Assembly (NCBI GenBank): GCA_036404435.1
Contig: DASWZN010000032.1
Span: 124,001 to 188,000 of the forward strand
DNA from: DASWZN01 sp036404435
Lineage (GTDB): Bacteria; Acidobacteriota; Terriglobia; Bryobacterales; Bryobacteraceae
Length of the DNA: 64,000 nucleotides
Direction: 5' to 3'
Positions 1 through 7,244 of the stretch are shown here, piece by piece. A program made the position numbers and the translations under genes. Position 1 is the first letter of the stretch, and each line of letters opens with the position of its first letter. The notes beneath the pieces are model-generated. The model was not told where the DNA came from. It made no database searches and saw nothing but the letters and a program-made list of their open reading frames with translations.

Positions 1-1464
1 GAGGACAGGACCAGGTTCCTGCGATGGCGGATGGAGGGCGCGGCGCCGCCCGGCGCGTTGCAAGAACGCTTGATGGGCCGCGGCGATGCGGCCATCCTGG
101 ATTTCGGCGGCCATATGACCGGCCACGTTTCCCTATCCATCTCCGGCGACGGCAGGGGTGTGGACGCTCCGGCCAGGATCAAACTCACCTTGGGCGAAGT
201 GCCGGGCGAGGTTGCGGAGCCGTTCGATCCGTTTCATGGCGCGCTGAGCCGGGCGTGGCTGCAGGACGAAGTGATCAACGTAGACGTGCTGCCCAGTACG
301 ATCCGTATGCCGCGCCGGTACGCGTTTCGATATCTCAAGCTGGAAGTGATCGACACGTCGCCGAACTTCAAAGTGCGGTTCGACGACGTGAGAGCGGTGG
401 CGCTGACCTCCGCCGGCGCGGATCCGCCGCCACTCGGGGCGAGCGTGCCGGAGTCGCTGCGGCGTATCGATGCAGTGAGTATTGCGACGCTGCGCGACTG
501 CATGCAGACGGTGTTCGAGGACGGGCCCAAACGCGACCGGCGTTTGTGGATCGGCGATCTGCGGCTGCAGGCGCTCACGAACTACGCCACGTTCCGCAAC
601 TACGACCTCGTGAAACGCTGCCTCTACCTGTTCGCAGGCCTCGCGCGGGAGGACGGGCTGATGTCGGCGTGCGTCTTCGAGGAGCCGCGGCCGCTACGGG
701 GCCACGAGTACATCGTCGACTACGCCGGGCTCTATCCGGCGGCGGTGCTCGACTACGCGCGTGCGTCGAACGACTGGCAGACGGCGCGGGAGTTGTGGCC
801 CGCCGCCAAGCGCCAGATGGAGATCCTCAGCGACTATGTGGACCCCGGCGGGCTGTTCGCCGCGCCTCCGCACTCCTGGGTGTTTGTGGACTGGAGCGAC
901 TCGCTCGACCGGACCGCCGCCATGCAGGGGATCTTCGTCTACTGCCTGCGCCAGGCGGCAGAGCTCGCAGCCAGGGCCGGCGATGACTCAACCGCGACGC
1001 AATACTCCCGGCTCGCCGGGCGCATGGCCGCGGCGGCGCGGGCGGCTTTCTACGATGCGGCGCGGTGCGTCTTCGTCAGCGGGCCGAAGAGGCAGGTGTC
1101 CTGGGCGACACAAGCGTGGATGACGCTGGCCGGCATCGCCACGGCCGCGGAGGGAGCGGCTGCGTTCGGCGCCCTCTCGAAAATGCCGGACGCCGTCCGG
1201 CCCGGCGCGCCGTATCTCTACCATTACGTGGTCGAAGCGATGCTCCAGTGCGGCATGAAGCGGGAGGCGCTCGAGCTGATCGAGTCTTACTGGGGCGGCA
1301 TGGTGGAGGCGGGCGCGGACACATTCTGGGAGGTGTACGATCCCGCGAACCCGGCGCTGTCGCCCTACGGGAACGTTCTCCTCAACAGCTATTGCCACGC
1401 CTGGAGCTGCACTCCGGCGTATCTGCTGCGGAAGCCGGCTCCTACATATACATCCCGCCGTTGA
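1..1464 (+). CDS. Alpha-L-rhamnosidase-like glycoside hydrolase (GH78 type), 5' end outside window
   Basis: The frame is open from base 1 with no convincing start, so the N-terminus lies upstream. The visible part matches the C-terminal half of GH78 enzymes, which hydrolyse terminal alpha-L-rhamnose from plant or microbial polysaccharides. A beta-sandwich-like segment (about the first 130 residues) is followed by an (alpha/alpha)6-barrel. The barrel carries the family-like acidic stretch EDGPKRDRRLWIGDLR, then VDWSD and AGADTFWEVYDP, positions where GH78 keeps its catalytic and sugar-binding acidic residues and aromatics. The gene ends in TGA and overlaps the convergent fabG by 23 bp. Family assignment is from motif memory; substrate is not provable here. 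Confidence 0.8.
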   Translation, partial: EDRTRFLRWRMEGAAPPGALQERLMGRGDAAILDFGGHMTGHVSLSISGDGRGVDAPARIKLTLGEVPGEVAEPFDPFHGALSRAWLQDEVINVDVLPSTIRMPRRYAFRYLKLEVIDTSPNFKVRFDDVRAVALTSAGADPPPLGASVPESLRRIDAVSIATLRDCMQTVFEDGPKRDRRLWIGDLRLQALTNYATFRNYDLVKRCLYLFAGLAREDGLMSACVFEEPRPLRGHEYIVDYAGLYPAAVLDYARASNDWQTARELWPAAKRQMEILSDYVDPGGLFAAPPHSWVFVDWSDSLDRTAAMQGIFVYCLRQAAELAARAGDDSTATQYSRLAGRMAAAARAAFYDAARCVFVSGPKRQVSWATQAWMTLAGIATAAEGAAAFGALSKMPDAVRPGAPYLYHYVVEAMLQCGMKREALELIESYWGGMVEAGADTFWEVYDPANPALSPYGNVLLNSYCHAWSCTPAYLLRKPAPTYTSRR

Positions 1465-2176
1465 CGCTCAGAATGTGGCCGGTGATGTAGCCGGCTTCTT
1501 CGCTGGCCAGGAAGGCGACGGCCGCGGCGACGTCTTCGGGCTTGCCTCCGCGCTTGAGCGGGATCGACGCCAACATGCGGTCCTTGACCTCCTGGGGCAG
1601 CTTGGCGGTCATGTCGGTCTCGATGAAACCGGGCGCGACGGCGTTCACGGTGATGTTGCGGCTGCCGACTTCCTGCGCCAGTCCCTTGGTCAGACCGATG
1701 AGCCCAGCCTTCGACGAGACGTAGTTCGCCTGGCTGGGGTTGCCCGAGAGGCCCACGACCGAGGCCATGTTGATGATGCGGCCCCAGCGCTCCTTGATCA
1801 TGCCGGGCAGCACCTGCTGCGTGATCAGGAACGCGCCGGTGAGGTTGATGTTGAGGACGAAATCCCAGTCCTCTTTCTTCATGCGCAGGGCGAAGCCGTC
1901 CTTGGTGACGCCGGCGTTGTTCACCAGGATGTCGATGCGGCCGGCCTCTTTGAGCGCGGCGGCGACGGCTTCTTTGATGGAGTCCTGCGAGGTGAGGTCC
2001 AGATAGACGGGGAAGGCGTGGCCGCCGGCGGCGGCGATTTCGGCAACGACGAGGTCGTTGTTCTCGCGCTCATTGGAGGCGACGACGATGCGGGCGCCCG
2101 CCGCGGCCAGCCGCAGCGCCACGGTCCTTCCGATTCCGCGGCTCGCGCCGGTTACAAAGGCAGTTCGATTGGTCAT
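1442..2176 (-). CDS. fabG: 3-oxoacyl-[acyl-carrier-protein] reductase (SDR family)
   Basis: Short-chain dehydrogenase that reduces 3-oxoacyl-ACP with NADPH in type II fatty acid synthesis. The classical SDR signature is complete: TGASRGIG cofactor loop near residue 10, NNAG, catalytic Ser in NMASVVGLSG, and YVSSK with the Tyr/Lys pair. The C-terminus ends ITGHILSVNGGMYM, which is typical of FabG. The chosen ATG at 2176 gives MTNRTAFVTG and the usual length of about 244 residues; an in-frame GTG at 2203 would add nine unlikely residues. It is a single gene, not in an obvious fab cluster, so a role in another SDR reaction cannot be excluded, but the match to FabG is close. Confidence 0.88.
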   Translation of the reverse strand: MTNRTAFVTGASRGIGRTVALRLAAAGARIVVASNERENNDLVVAEIAAAGGHAFPVYLDLTSQDSIKEAVAAALKEAGRIDILVNNAGVTKDGFALRMKKEDWDFVLNINLTGAFLITQQVLPGMIKERWGRIINMASVVGLSGNPSQANYVSSKAGLIGLTKGLAQEVGSRNITVNAVAPGFIETDMTAKLPQEVKDRMLASIPLKRGGKPEDVAAAVAFLASEEAGYITGHILSVNGGMYM

Positions 2177-2207
2177 TGGAATCAATGATAATAGAAAGGC
2201 CACACAG

Positions 2208-2284
2208 CTTTCAGCCGTCAGCCATCAGCCGTCAGCAAGGCGGCCCATAGCCGATGGCTGATGGCCGATGGCTGACGGCCGACT
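2208..2284. repeat. Imperfect inverted repeat, GCCGATGGCTGA family, copy 1
   Basis: Alternating CAGCCGTCAGCC / CAGCCATCAGCC units on the left face their complements (GCCGATGGCTGATGGC) on the right, giving a long imperfect hairpin between fabG and the ubiD-like gene. A second copy with the same vocabulary lies at about 51743-51818. It is non-coding in both places and behaves like a REP-type intergenic repeat. Confidence 0.7.
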
Positions 2285-2287
2285 CTC

Positions 2288-3739
2288 ATGCCCTACACAG
2301 ACCTTCGCGAGTTCATCCAGGCGCTCGAGAAACACGGGGAGCTGGAGCGGATTCCCTTCGAAGTCGATCCCGTGCTCGAGATCACGGAGTTCGCCGACCG
2401 CTCGGTAAAGCGTGGCGGGCCGGCGCTGCTGTTCGAGAAGCCCACCGGCTCGAAGATTCCGGTGCTGATTAACGCCTTCGCATCGATGCGGCGGATGGAA
2501 CTGGCGCTCGATGTGGCGTCGGTCGAAGAGGTGGCCGAGCGCATCGCGGAGTTCCTGGCGATACAGAAGCCGGAGGGATTGATCGGCACGCTCAAGATGC
2601 TGCCGAAGCTGGCCGAGATCGGCTCGTTCTTCCCGAAGACTGTTTCGGGCGGGCCGGTGAAGGAGGTAATCCGGCGGGACGGCTTCTCGTTGGCCGACTA
2701 CCCGATCCTGCACTGCTGGCCGCAGGACGCTGGGCGGTTCATCACACTGCCGCTGGTCTTCTCGAAGAACCCCGACTCCGGCAAACGCAACTGCGGCATG
2801 TACCGCATGCAGGTTTTCGACGAGCGCACCACCGGCATGCACTGGCAGACGCACAAGCAGGGCGCGGAGCACTACCGGCGCATGGCGGCGCAGGGCGGGG
2901 CGAAACGGATGGACGTGGCGGTGGCGCTGGGCGGCGACCCGGCGACGATCTTTTCGGCCGTGCTGCCGCTGCCGCCGGACATCGACGAGATGCTGTTCGC
3001 GGGCTTCCTGCGCGGGGCGCCGGTCGAGATGGTGAAGTGCGAGACCTGCGACCTGGAAGTGCCGGCGCAGGCGGAGATCGTGCTCGAGGGCTACGTCGAG
3101 CTGGGCGAACTGCGGCGCGAAGGGCCGTTCGGCGATCACACGGGCTACTACTCGCTCGACGACGACTACCCGGTCTTTCACGTCACCTGCGTCACCGAGC
3201 GGCGGTCGCCGATTTATGCCGCGACCATCGTCGGGCCGCCGCCCATGGAGGATTATTTCATGGGCAAAGCGATCGAGCGGATCTTCCTGCCGTTGATGCG
3301 GCTGCAACTGCCGGAGGTGCGCGACATCTCGATGCCCGCCGAGGGAATCTTCCACAACCTGATGCTGGTGGCGATCCGCAAGTCGTACGCCGGCCACGCG
3401 CGCAAGGTGATGCACGCGATCTGGGGCATGGGGCAGGCGATGTTTTCGAAGTGCATCGTGGTGGTGGACGAGGACGTGAACGTGCAGGACGCGCTCGAGG
3501 TGGCGTGGCGGGCGCTGAACAACATCGACCCCCAGCGCGACATCGAGTTCTCAATGGGGCCGATCGACTCGCTCGACCACGCCAGCCGCCTGCCGAACTA
3601 CGGCTCGAAGATGGGCGTAGACGCGACAAAGAAGTGGCCCGGCGAAGGCTTCACGCGCCCCTGGCCGGACGTGATCCGCATGTCGCCCGAGGTGGTGAAG
3701 CGGGTGGACGAGCTGTGGAAGAGGGCGGACCTGAAGTAA
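2288..3739 (+). CDS. UbiD family decarboxylase
   Basis: Prenylated-FMN-dependent (de)carboxylase family, 483 residues, the usual length. Family hallmarks are visible: the N-terminal DLREFIQALEKHGELERI, a central LGGDPATIFSAVLPLP, and the strongly conserved EGPFGDHTGYYS that contributes an active-site acidic residue and lies near the cofactor. UbiD itself decarboxylates 4-hydroxy-3-polyprenylbenzoate in quinone synthesis; other members act on aromatic or unsaturated acids. No UbiX-like flavin prenyltransferase is present in the window, so the cofactor must come from elsewhere. Acidobacteria mainly use menaquinone, so the physiological substrate is left open. Confidence 0.9.
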   Translation: MPYTDLREFIQALEKHGELERIPFEVDPVLEITEFADRSVKRGGPALLFEKPTGSKIPVLINAFASMRRMELALDVASVEEVAERIAEFLAIQKPEGLIGTLKMLPKLAEIGSFFPKTVSGGPVKEVIRRDGFSLADYPILHCWPQDAGRFITLPLVFSKNPDSGKRNCGMYRMQVFDERTTGMHWQTHKQGAEHYRRMAAQGGAKRMDVAVALGGDPATIFSAVLPLPPDIDEMLFAGFLRGAPVEMVKCETCDLEVPAQAEIVLEGYVELGELRREGPFGDHTGYYSLDDDYPVFHVTCVTERRSPIYAATIVGPPPMEDYFMGKAIERIFLPLMRLQLPEVRDISMPAEGIFHNLMLVAIRKSYAGHARKVMHAIWGMGQAMFSKCIVVVDEDVNVQDALEVAWRALNNIDPQRDIEFSMGPIDSLDHASRLPNYGSKMGVDATKKWPGEGFTRPWPDVIRMSPEVVKRVDELWKRADLK

Positions 3740-3758
3740 GACCACGGAGGGAATGTAG

Positions 3759-3764
3759 TACAAT
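3759..3764 (+). promoter_or_regulatory. Putative -10 box for the vapBC pair
   Basis: TACAAT lies 19 bp upstream of the antitoxin ATG, followed by a GAGGTAA ribosome-binding site. No convincing -35 is seen at 17 bp. The short spacing leaves room for autoregulation by the AbrB-type antitoxin, as is usual in this family. Confidence 0.4.
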
Positions 3765-3782
3765 AGATTTGAGGTAAGACAC

Positions 3783-4031
3783 ATGGAGACCGTAGTGTCC
3801 TCCAAGGGGCAGGTGGTAATTCCTTCTGCGCTCAGGCGAAAGTACGACATCAAGAAGGGCACGAAGGTTGAAGTGACGGACCGGGACGGCCGCATCGTGC
3901 TCGAGCCGGTCAACCGCGGGACGATCCGCCGGCTGCGCGGCATTCTCAAAGGCACACGGGCGCTCGAAGACTTGATGGCCGATCGTGCGCGCGATCGCGA
4001 GAAGGAAGATGCGGGCTTGCGTTCTCGATAG
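3783..4031 (+). CDS. vapB: AbrB/MazE-fold antitoxin (VapB-like)
   Basis: An 82-residue protein whose N-terminus METVVSSKGQVVIPSALRRKYDIKKG is the classic swapped-hairpin AbrB DNA-binding domain. The C-terminal half is polar and helical (RALEDLMADRARDREKE), which is where such antitoxins bind and mask their toxin. GAGGTAA is a good ribosome-binding site just upstream. The gene overlaps the downstream PIN toxin by 23 bp, the usual toxin-antitoxin arrangement. It is expected to neutralise the toxin and repress its own promoter; both roles are inferred from the family. Confidence 0.88.
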   Translation: METVVSSKGQVVIPSALRRKYDIKKGTKVEVTDRDGRIVLEPVNRGTIRRLRGILKGTRALEDLMADRARDREKEDAGLRSR

Positions 4032-4422
4032 CTGGGCCGTTATGGCGTTCTTCCAGGAGGAGCCGGCGGCGGAGCAGGTGGAGGCGGTCCTGGCCGAGTC
4101 GCAGGGCTCCGGGCGCCCGGTCCTCATCAGCGCCGTCAACCTGGGCGAGGTCTGGTACCAATTCGCCCGGAAGACGTCGGACCGCCGCGCCGACGAGACG
4201 GTTGCGGAGCTTCGGAAGGTGGGCGTGCGAGTCGAGGGAATCGACTGGGAACTGGCTCGTCTGGCGGCCGGTTTCAAAGCGAAATACCGTCTCGCCTATG
4301 CCGATTGCTTCGCCGCGGCTCTCGCCAAGAGGGAAGGCGCAGAGGTCCTTACAGGAGACCCGGAGTTCCGCCAGCTTGAGAAAGAAATCAAGGTCCGCTG
4401 GCTCCCGCTACGTCCCCGTTGA
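4009..4422 (+). CDS. vapC: PIN-domain ribonuclease toxin (VapC-like)
   Basis: A 137-residue PIN-domain protein. The four acidic metal-binding positions expected in active VapC nucleases are present: D7 (LDSW), E47 (VNLGEVW), D99 (AYADC) and D117 (LTGDPEF). The start ATG at 4009 is preferred over an in-frame ATG at 3985 because GAAGGA sits directly upstream and the protein then begins with the usual beta-strand MRACVLDS. VapC toxins cleave tRNA or rRNA when the antitoxin is lost; the target here is unknown. Its 3' end overlaps the convergent permease gene by 15 bp. Confidence 0.88.
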   Translation: MRACVLDSWAVMAFFQEEPAAEQVEAVLAESQGSGRPVLISAVNLGEVWYQFARKTSDRRADETVAELRKVGVRVEGIDWELARLAAGFKAKYRLAYADCFAAALAKREGAEVLTGDPEFRQLEKEIKVRWLPLRPR

Positions 4423-5196
4423 AGTGTAATTCCGCACGCCGCGGTTCCAGATGGCGATTGCCGCGGTGAGAAAAACCGCGGTCACGACGGGCAGAATCCA
4501 CGTGTAGATGTGGTAGACCTCTTTGTGCAGGATGTGCGCCGTGGGGTAGAAGCTGGCGAACCCGAACGGCACGATCCAACTCAGCAGGAAGCGGATGAAC
4601 TGGCCGTAGATGTCGAGGGGGTAGCGGCCGAAGGCCAGCATGTTGTAGACGGGCGGCGTCACGCCGACGCGGTCTTCCGCCCAGAAGGACACCGAGGTCA
4701 GCATCAGGAAAATCGCGGTGTAAAGGGCGCAGCCGCACAGGGAGGCATAAACGATGAAGAGCCAGCCGGCCGCGCCCAGGTGCAGTCCCAGGCGGTGCGC
4801 GCAGCTCGTCACAATCACCAGTCCCAGCACCGTGTCGCCGATGGCCTCCAGGCGGAACTGGCCGAAGAGCACCTGGAACAGCGAGCTAACCGGGCGCAGC
4901 AGCACCTGGTCGAACTTGCCCTGCACGATGTAGGCGTCGCTGAAGAAGTAGAGGTTGATGCTGAGCATGTTGAACAGCGACATCGGCAGCAGCGAAAAGC
5001 CGTAGAGGAACAGGATCTCCAGGAAGCTCCAGCCGGCGATGCGCGGCATGCGGCCGAAGATCAGGAAGACCACGGCCACGCTGTACGCGGTGGCGAGCAT
5101 CATCGACAGCACGGAGATGAGAAAGTCGAAGCGGTAGCCCAGGCGCACCTTGGCGTATTGCACGAAGTACTGGCCGAACAGGGACAGGTAGCGCAT
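4408..5196 (-). CDS. ABC-2 type transport system permease (COG3694-like)
   Basis: A 262-residue integral membrane protein with about six hydrophobic helices, starting MRYLSLFGQYFVQYAKVRL. It resembles the permease family that pairs with a second ABC-2 permease and a COG4586-type ATPase in acidobacteria, cyanobacteria and actinobacteria. It is the last gene of a three-gene transporter set on the minus strand. An unusual multi-hairpin repeat (5209-5300) separates it from the other permease. The exported substrate is not known for this family. Confidence 0.8.
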   Translation of the reverse strand: MRYLSLFGQYFVQYAKVRLGYRFDFLISVLSMMLATAYSVAVVFLIFGRMPRIAGWSFLEILFLYGFSLLPMSLFNMLSINLYFFSDAYIVQGKFDQVLLRPVSSLFQVLFGQFRLEAIGDTVLGLVIVTSCAHRLGLHLGAAGWLFIVYASLCGCALYTAIFLMLTSVSFWAEDRVGVTPPVYNMLAFGRYPLDIYGQFIRFLLSWIVPFGFASFYPTAHILHKEVYHIYTWILPVVTAVFLTAAIAIWNRGVRNYTSTGT

Positions 5197-5208
5197 TCAG
5201 CCTTCCGT

Positions 5209-5300
5209 AGTGGGGCAGTCCTGCAGGACTGCGCCGGACCTCCAGGTCCGGCTGGGGCGGGACGTGGACGTCCCGCGCAGGCGTGGACGCCTGCCCCACT
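5209..5300. repeat. Four-hairpin palindromic element between the two permease genes
   Basis: The outer arms AGTGGGGCAG and CTGCCCCACT enclose four successive near-perfect hairpins: GCAGTCCTGCAGGACTGC (5215-5232), CCGGACCTCCAGGTCCGG (5234-5251), CGGGACGTGGACGTCCCG (5258-5275) and GCAGGCGTGGACGCCTGC (5277-5294). A shorter relative with the same outer arms and two inner hairpins lies at 53260-53310. As RNA it would fold like a multi-leaf clover inside the transporter mRNA. Confidence 0.85.
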
Positions 5301-5313
5301 GGGCGCATCTCAT

Positions 5314-6108
5314 CTAGCCTCCGTGCACCGTGATCTTGCGGCTCATCACGGCCCAGAACCGCCGGCCGAACCAGAGCAGGAAGACCACCCAGAACGTCTC
5401 GATGGCGAGCGCGCCGGCGATCTGCGGCCACGTCATCTTGCCGAGGTAGATCATGAGCGGCGTGAAGCCGATGTGCTCGAAGGGCAGCCAGTGCGAGACC
5501 ACGCGCAGCGGCGCCGGCAGCAGCGTCAGCGGCACCAGCACGCCCGAGAGCAGGTCCTGAACCCAGAACTTCGCGCGCAGCAGGCCCAGGATCGAGACCA
5601 GCCGGATGGCGCAGGTGCCGACGATGAAGTTCATTGCCGCCACCAGCAGTACGCTCGCCGCTAGCGACACCAGGAACACGGCGAAGTGCGCCAGGTCCGC
5701 GGGCGGCAGCAGCGGGAAGATCAGGCTCACCACCACCGCGGTGGGCACGGTGAGCAGCAGCAGCCGGAACGCAGATTCCCCGGCCGAGCGCGCCACGTAG
5801 CTGGTTTGCAGGCCGACCGGCTTCAGCAGCGTCATGGTGATGCGGCCGTCCAGGATGTCCTCCGCCATCTCCGCGTCGAGGTTGTTGAAGTACATCGAGC
5901 GGATGATCCAGCCCACGGCGACGTAGGTGATCATCTGCGGGAAAGTGAAGCCGGCGAAGTGCGGATCCACGCGGAAGATGGCCCGCCAGATGAAGTAGTA
6001 GACGGCCACGTTGATGAGGTAATTAATGATGCCGGTGTAGTAGCGCAGCCGGAACGCCAGCATGTTGAGGAAGCCGATGCGCGAGAACTCGAGGGCTACC
6101 GAGGACAC
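5314..6108 (-). CDS. ABC-2 type transport system permease (COG4587-like)
   Basis: Integral membrane permease of about 264 residues with roughly six hydrophobic segments. The diagnostic interior AYNxxxAEMAEDILDGR-type loop is represented here by NLDAEMAEDILDGRITMTLL. The GTG at 6108 is chosen because it gives the family's usual length and removes a charged, uncharacteristic leader; the frame is open up to 6174, which remains possible. The start lies inside the 3' end of the ATPase gene, so the two are probably translationally coupled. It forms the transmembrane channel together with the 4408-5196 permease. Confidence 0.75.
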   Translation of the reverse strand: MSSVALEFSRIGFLNMLAFRLRYYTGIINYLINVAVYYFIWRAIFRVDPHFAGFTFPQMITYVAVGWIIRSMYFNNLDAEMAEDILDGRITMTLLKPVGLQTSYVARSAGESAFRLLLLTVPTAVVVSLIFPLLPPADLAHFAVFLVSLAASVLLVAAMNFIVGTCAIRLVSILGLLRAKFWVQDLLSGVLVPLTLLPAPLRVVSHWLPFEHIGFTPLMIYLGKMTWPQIAGALAIETFWVVFLLWFGRRFWAVMSRKITVHGG

Positions 6109-7117
6109 TCGGCTCCGGTACCAGGCCGCCCGTGTAAATGGTGCGGACGACCTCTTCGATGGATTGCTCTTCAATCACGATGTCCAGGACGGTAGCGGCG
6201 GTGACCACCTGGCGGATGATCTCGGCGGTGGAGTGCTGGGCGTGCTCGAACGAGAGGCGGTAGGTCATGCCATCGAGTTTCTCGCTCCGCACGCCGGGAA
6301 TCTCGATGCGCTCGAAGCGCTCGGCCTGCTCGCGGTCCTTGAGATCGAACTTGATGGTGGCTTCGCGCCAGAGCTGGCGTTTGAGGCCCGCCAGGCCGCC
6401 GTCGAACAGCAGCCGCCCCTTGTCGATGATCATCAGGCGCGGGCACAGCTCTTCGATGTCGGAGAGATCGTGCGTGGTGAGCAGGACGGTGGTGCCGAAG
6501 TCGCGGTTGACGTGCTTGAGGAAGGCGCGGATGCTCTCCTTGGCGACGATATCGAGGCCGATGGTGGGCTCGTCGAGGAACAGCAGCGGCGGGTTGTGCA
6601 GCAGCGCGGCGGCCATGTCGCAGCGCATGCGCTCGCCGAGGCTGAGCTTGCGGACGGGTGTGTGCAGGTAGCGGCCGATCTCGAGAACCTCATCGAACTG
6701 CTTCATGCGCGCGGCGTAGTCGGCATCGCTGACGCCGTAAATCTTCTTGAGCAGGCGGAAGGACTCGACCACGGCGATGTCCCACCACAACTGCGTGCGC
6801 TGGCCGAAGACGGCCCCAATGGTGCGGGTGTAGCGCGCGCGCTCGGTGAGCGGGACGAATCCGTTGGCGCGCACCGAGCCGGCGGTCGGAACCAGGATGC
6901 CGGTGAGCATCTTGATGGTGGTGGATTTGCCCGCGCCGTTCGGCCCGATGTAGCCGACCATCTCGCCGGGGCGGATTTCGAAAGCGATGCCGTCCACCGC
7001 GCGCACGGTCTTGTACTCGCGCACGACCAGGTTCTGGAGCGCGCCCCACAGTCCTTCCCGCCGCTCGAAGGTGCGGAACTCCTTGACCAGGTTTTCGACT
7101 TGTATGCCGCCGAGCAC
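6023..7117 (-). CDS. ABC transporter ATP-binding protein (COG4586-like)
   Basis: The energy-coupling subunit of the exporter. Walker A (GPNGAGKST), the signature loop (LSLGERMR), Walker B (LLFLDEP) and the switch His (LLTTHD) are all present, so it should hydrolyse ATP. The beginning GGIQVENLVKEFRTF is reached from a GTG at 7117; the frame is open to 7231, but the extra residues look non-coding. The C-terminus runs about 30 residues past the usual end of this family (IEEVVRTIYTGG) and over the first 86 bp of the permease gene. That is either a lineage-specific tail or a lost stop. Confidence 0.85.
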   Translation of the reverse strand: MLGGIQVENLVKEFRTFERREGLWGALQNLVVREYKTVRAVDGIAFEIRPGEMVGYIGPNGAGKSTTIKMLTGILVPTAGSVRANGFVPLTERARYTRTIGAVFGQRTQLWWDIAVVESFRLLKKIYGVSDADYAARMKQFDEVLEIGRYLHTPVRKLSLGERMRCDMAAALLHNPPLLFLDEPTIGLDIVAKESIRAFLKHVNRDFGTTVLLTTHDLSDIEELCPRLMIIDKGRLLFDGGLAGLKRQLWREATIKFDLKDREQAERFERIEIPGVRSEKLDGMTYRLSFEHAQHSTAEIIRQVVTAATVLDIVIEEQSIEEVVRTIYTGGLVPEPSVLGSPRVLAHRLPQHAGVPAALLHRHH

Positions 7118-7244
7118 CAGTTTCAGGGTATCGCAGCCGGCTTGCTCGCGACGCTCGTCCCCGAAGGTCCAGGCGTCAGTCCGGGACCAGGAGCACGGTC
7201 CACCGCCGACCGACGGCTTGCTCCCGCACACTGCCGCTGAGGAC

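Noticed and set aside
24..986. Arg/Ala-rich open frame overlapping the rhamnosidase gene
   Set aside because: A GC-rich frame shadow; the overlapping frame shows GH78 motifs and the shadow has none.
7118..7231. Longer N-terminus for the ABC ATPase
   Set aside because: The extra 38 residues are Cys/Ser/Pro-rich and unlike the family, which starts with the strand before the first nucleotide-binding loop.
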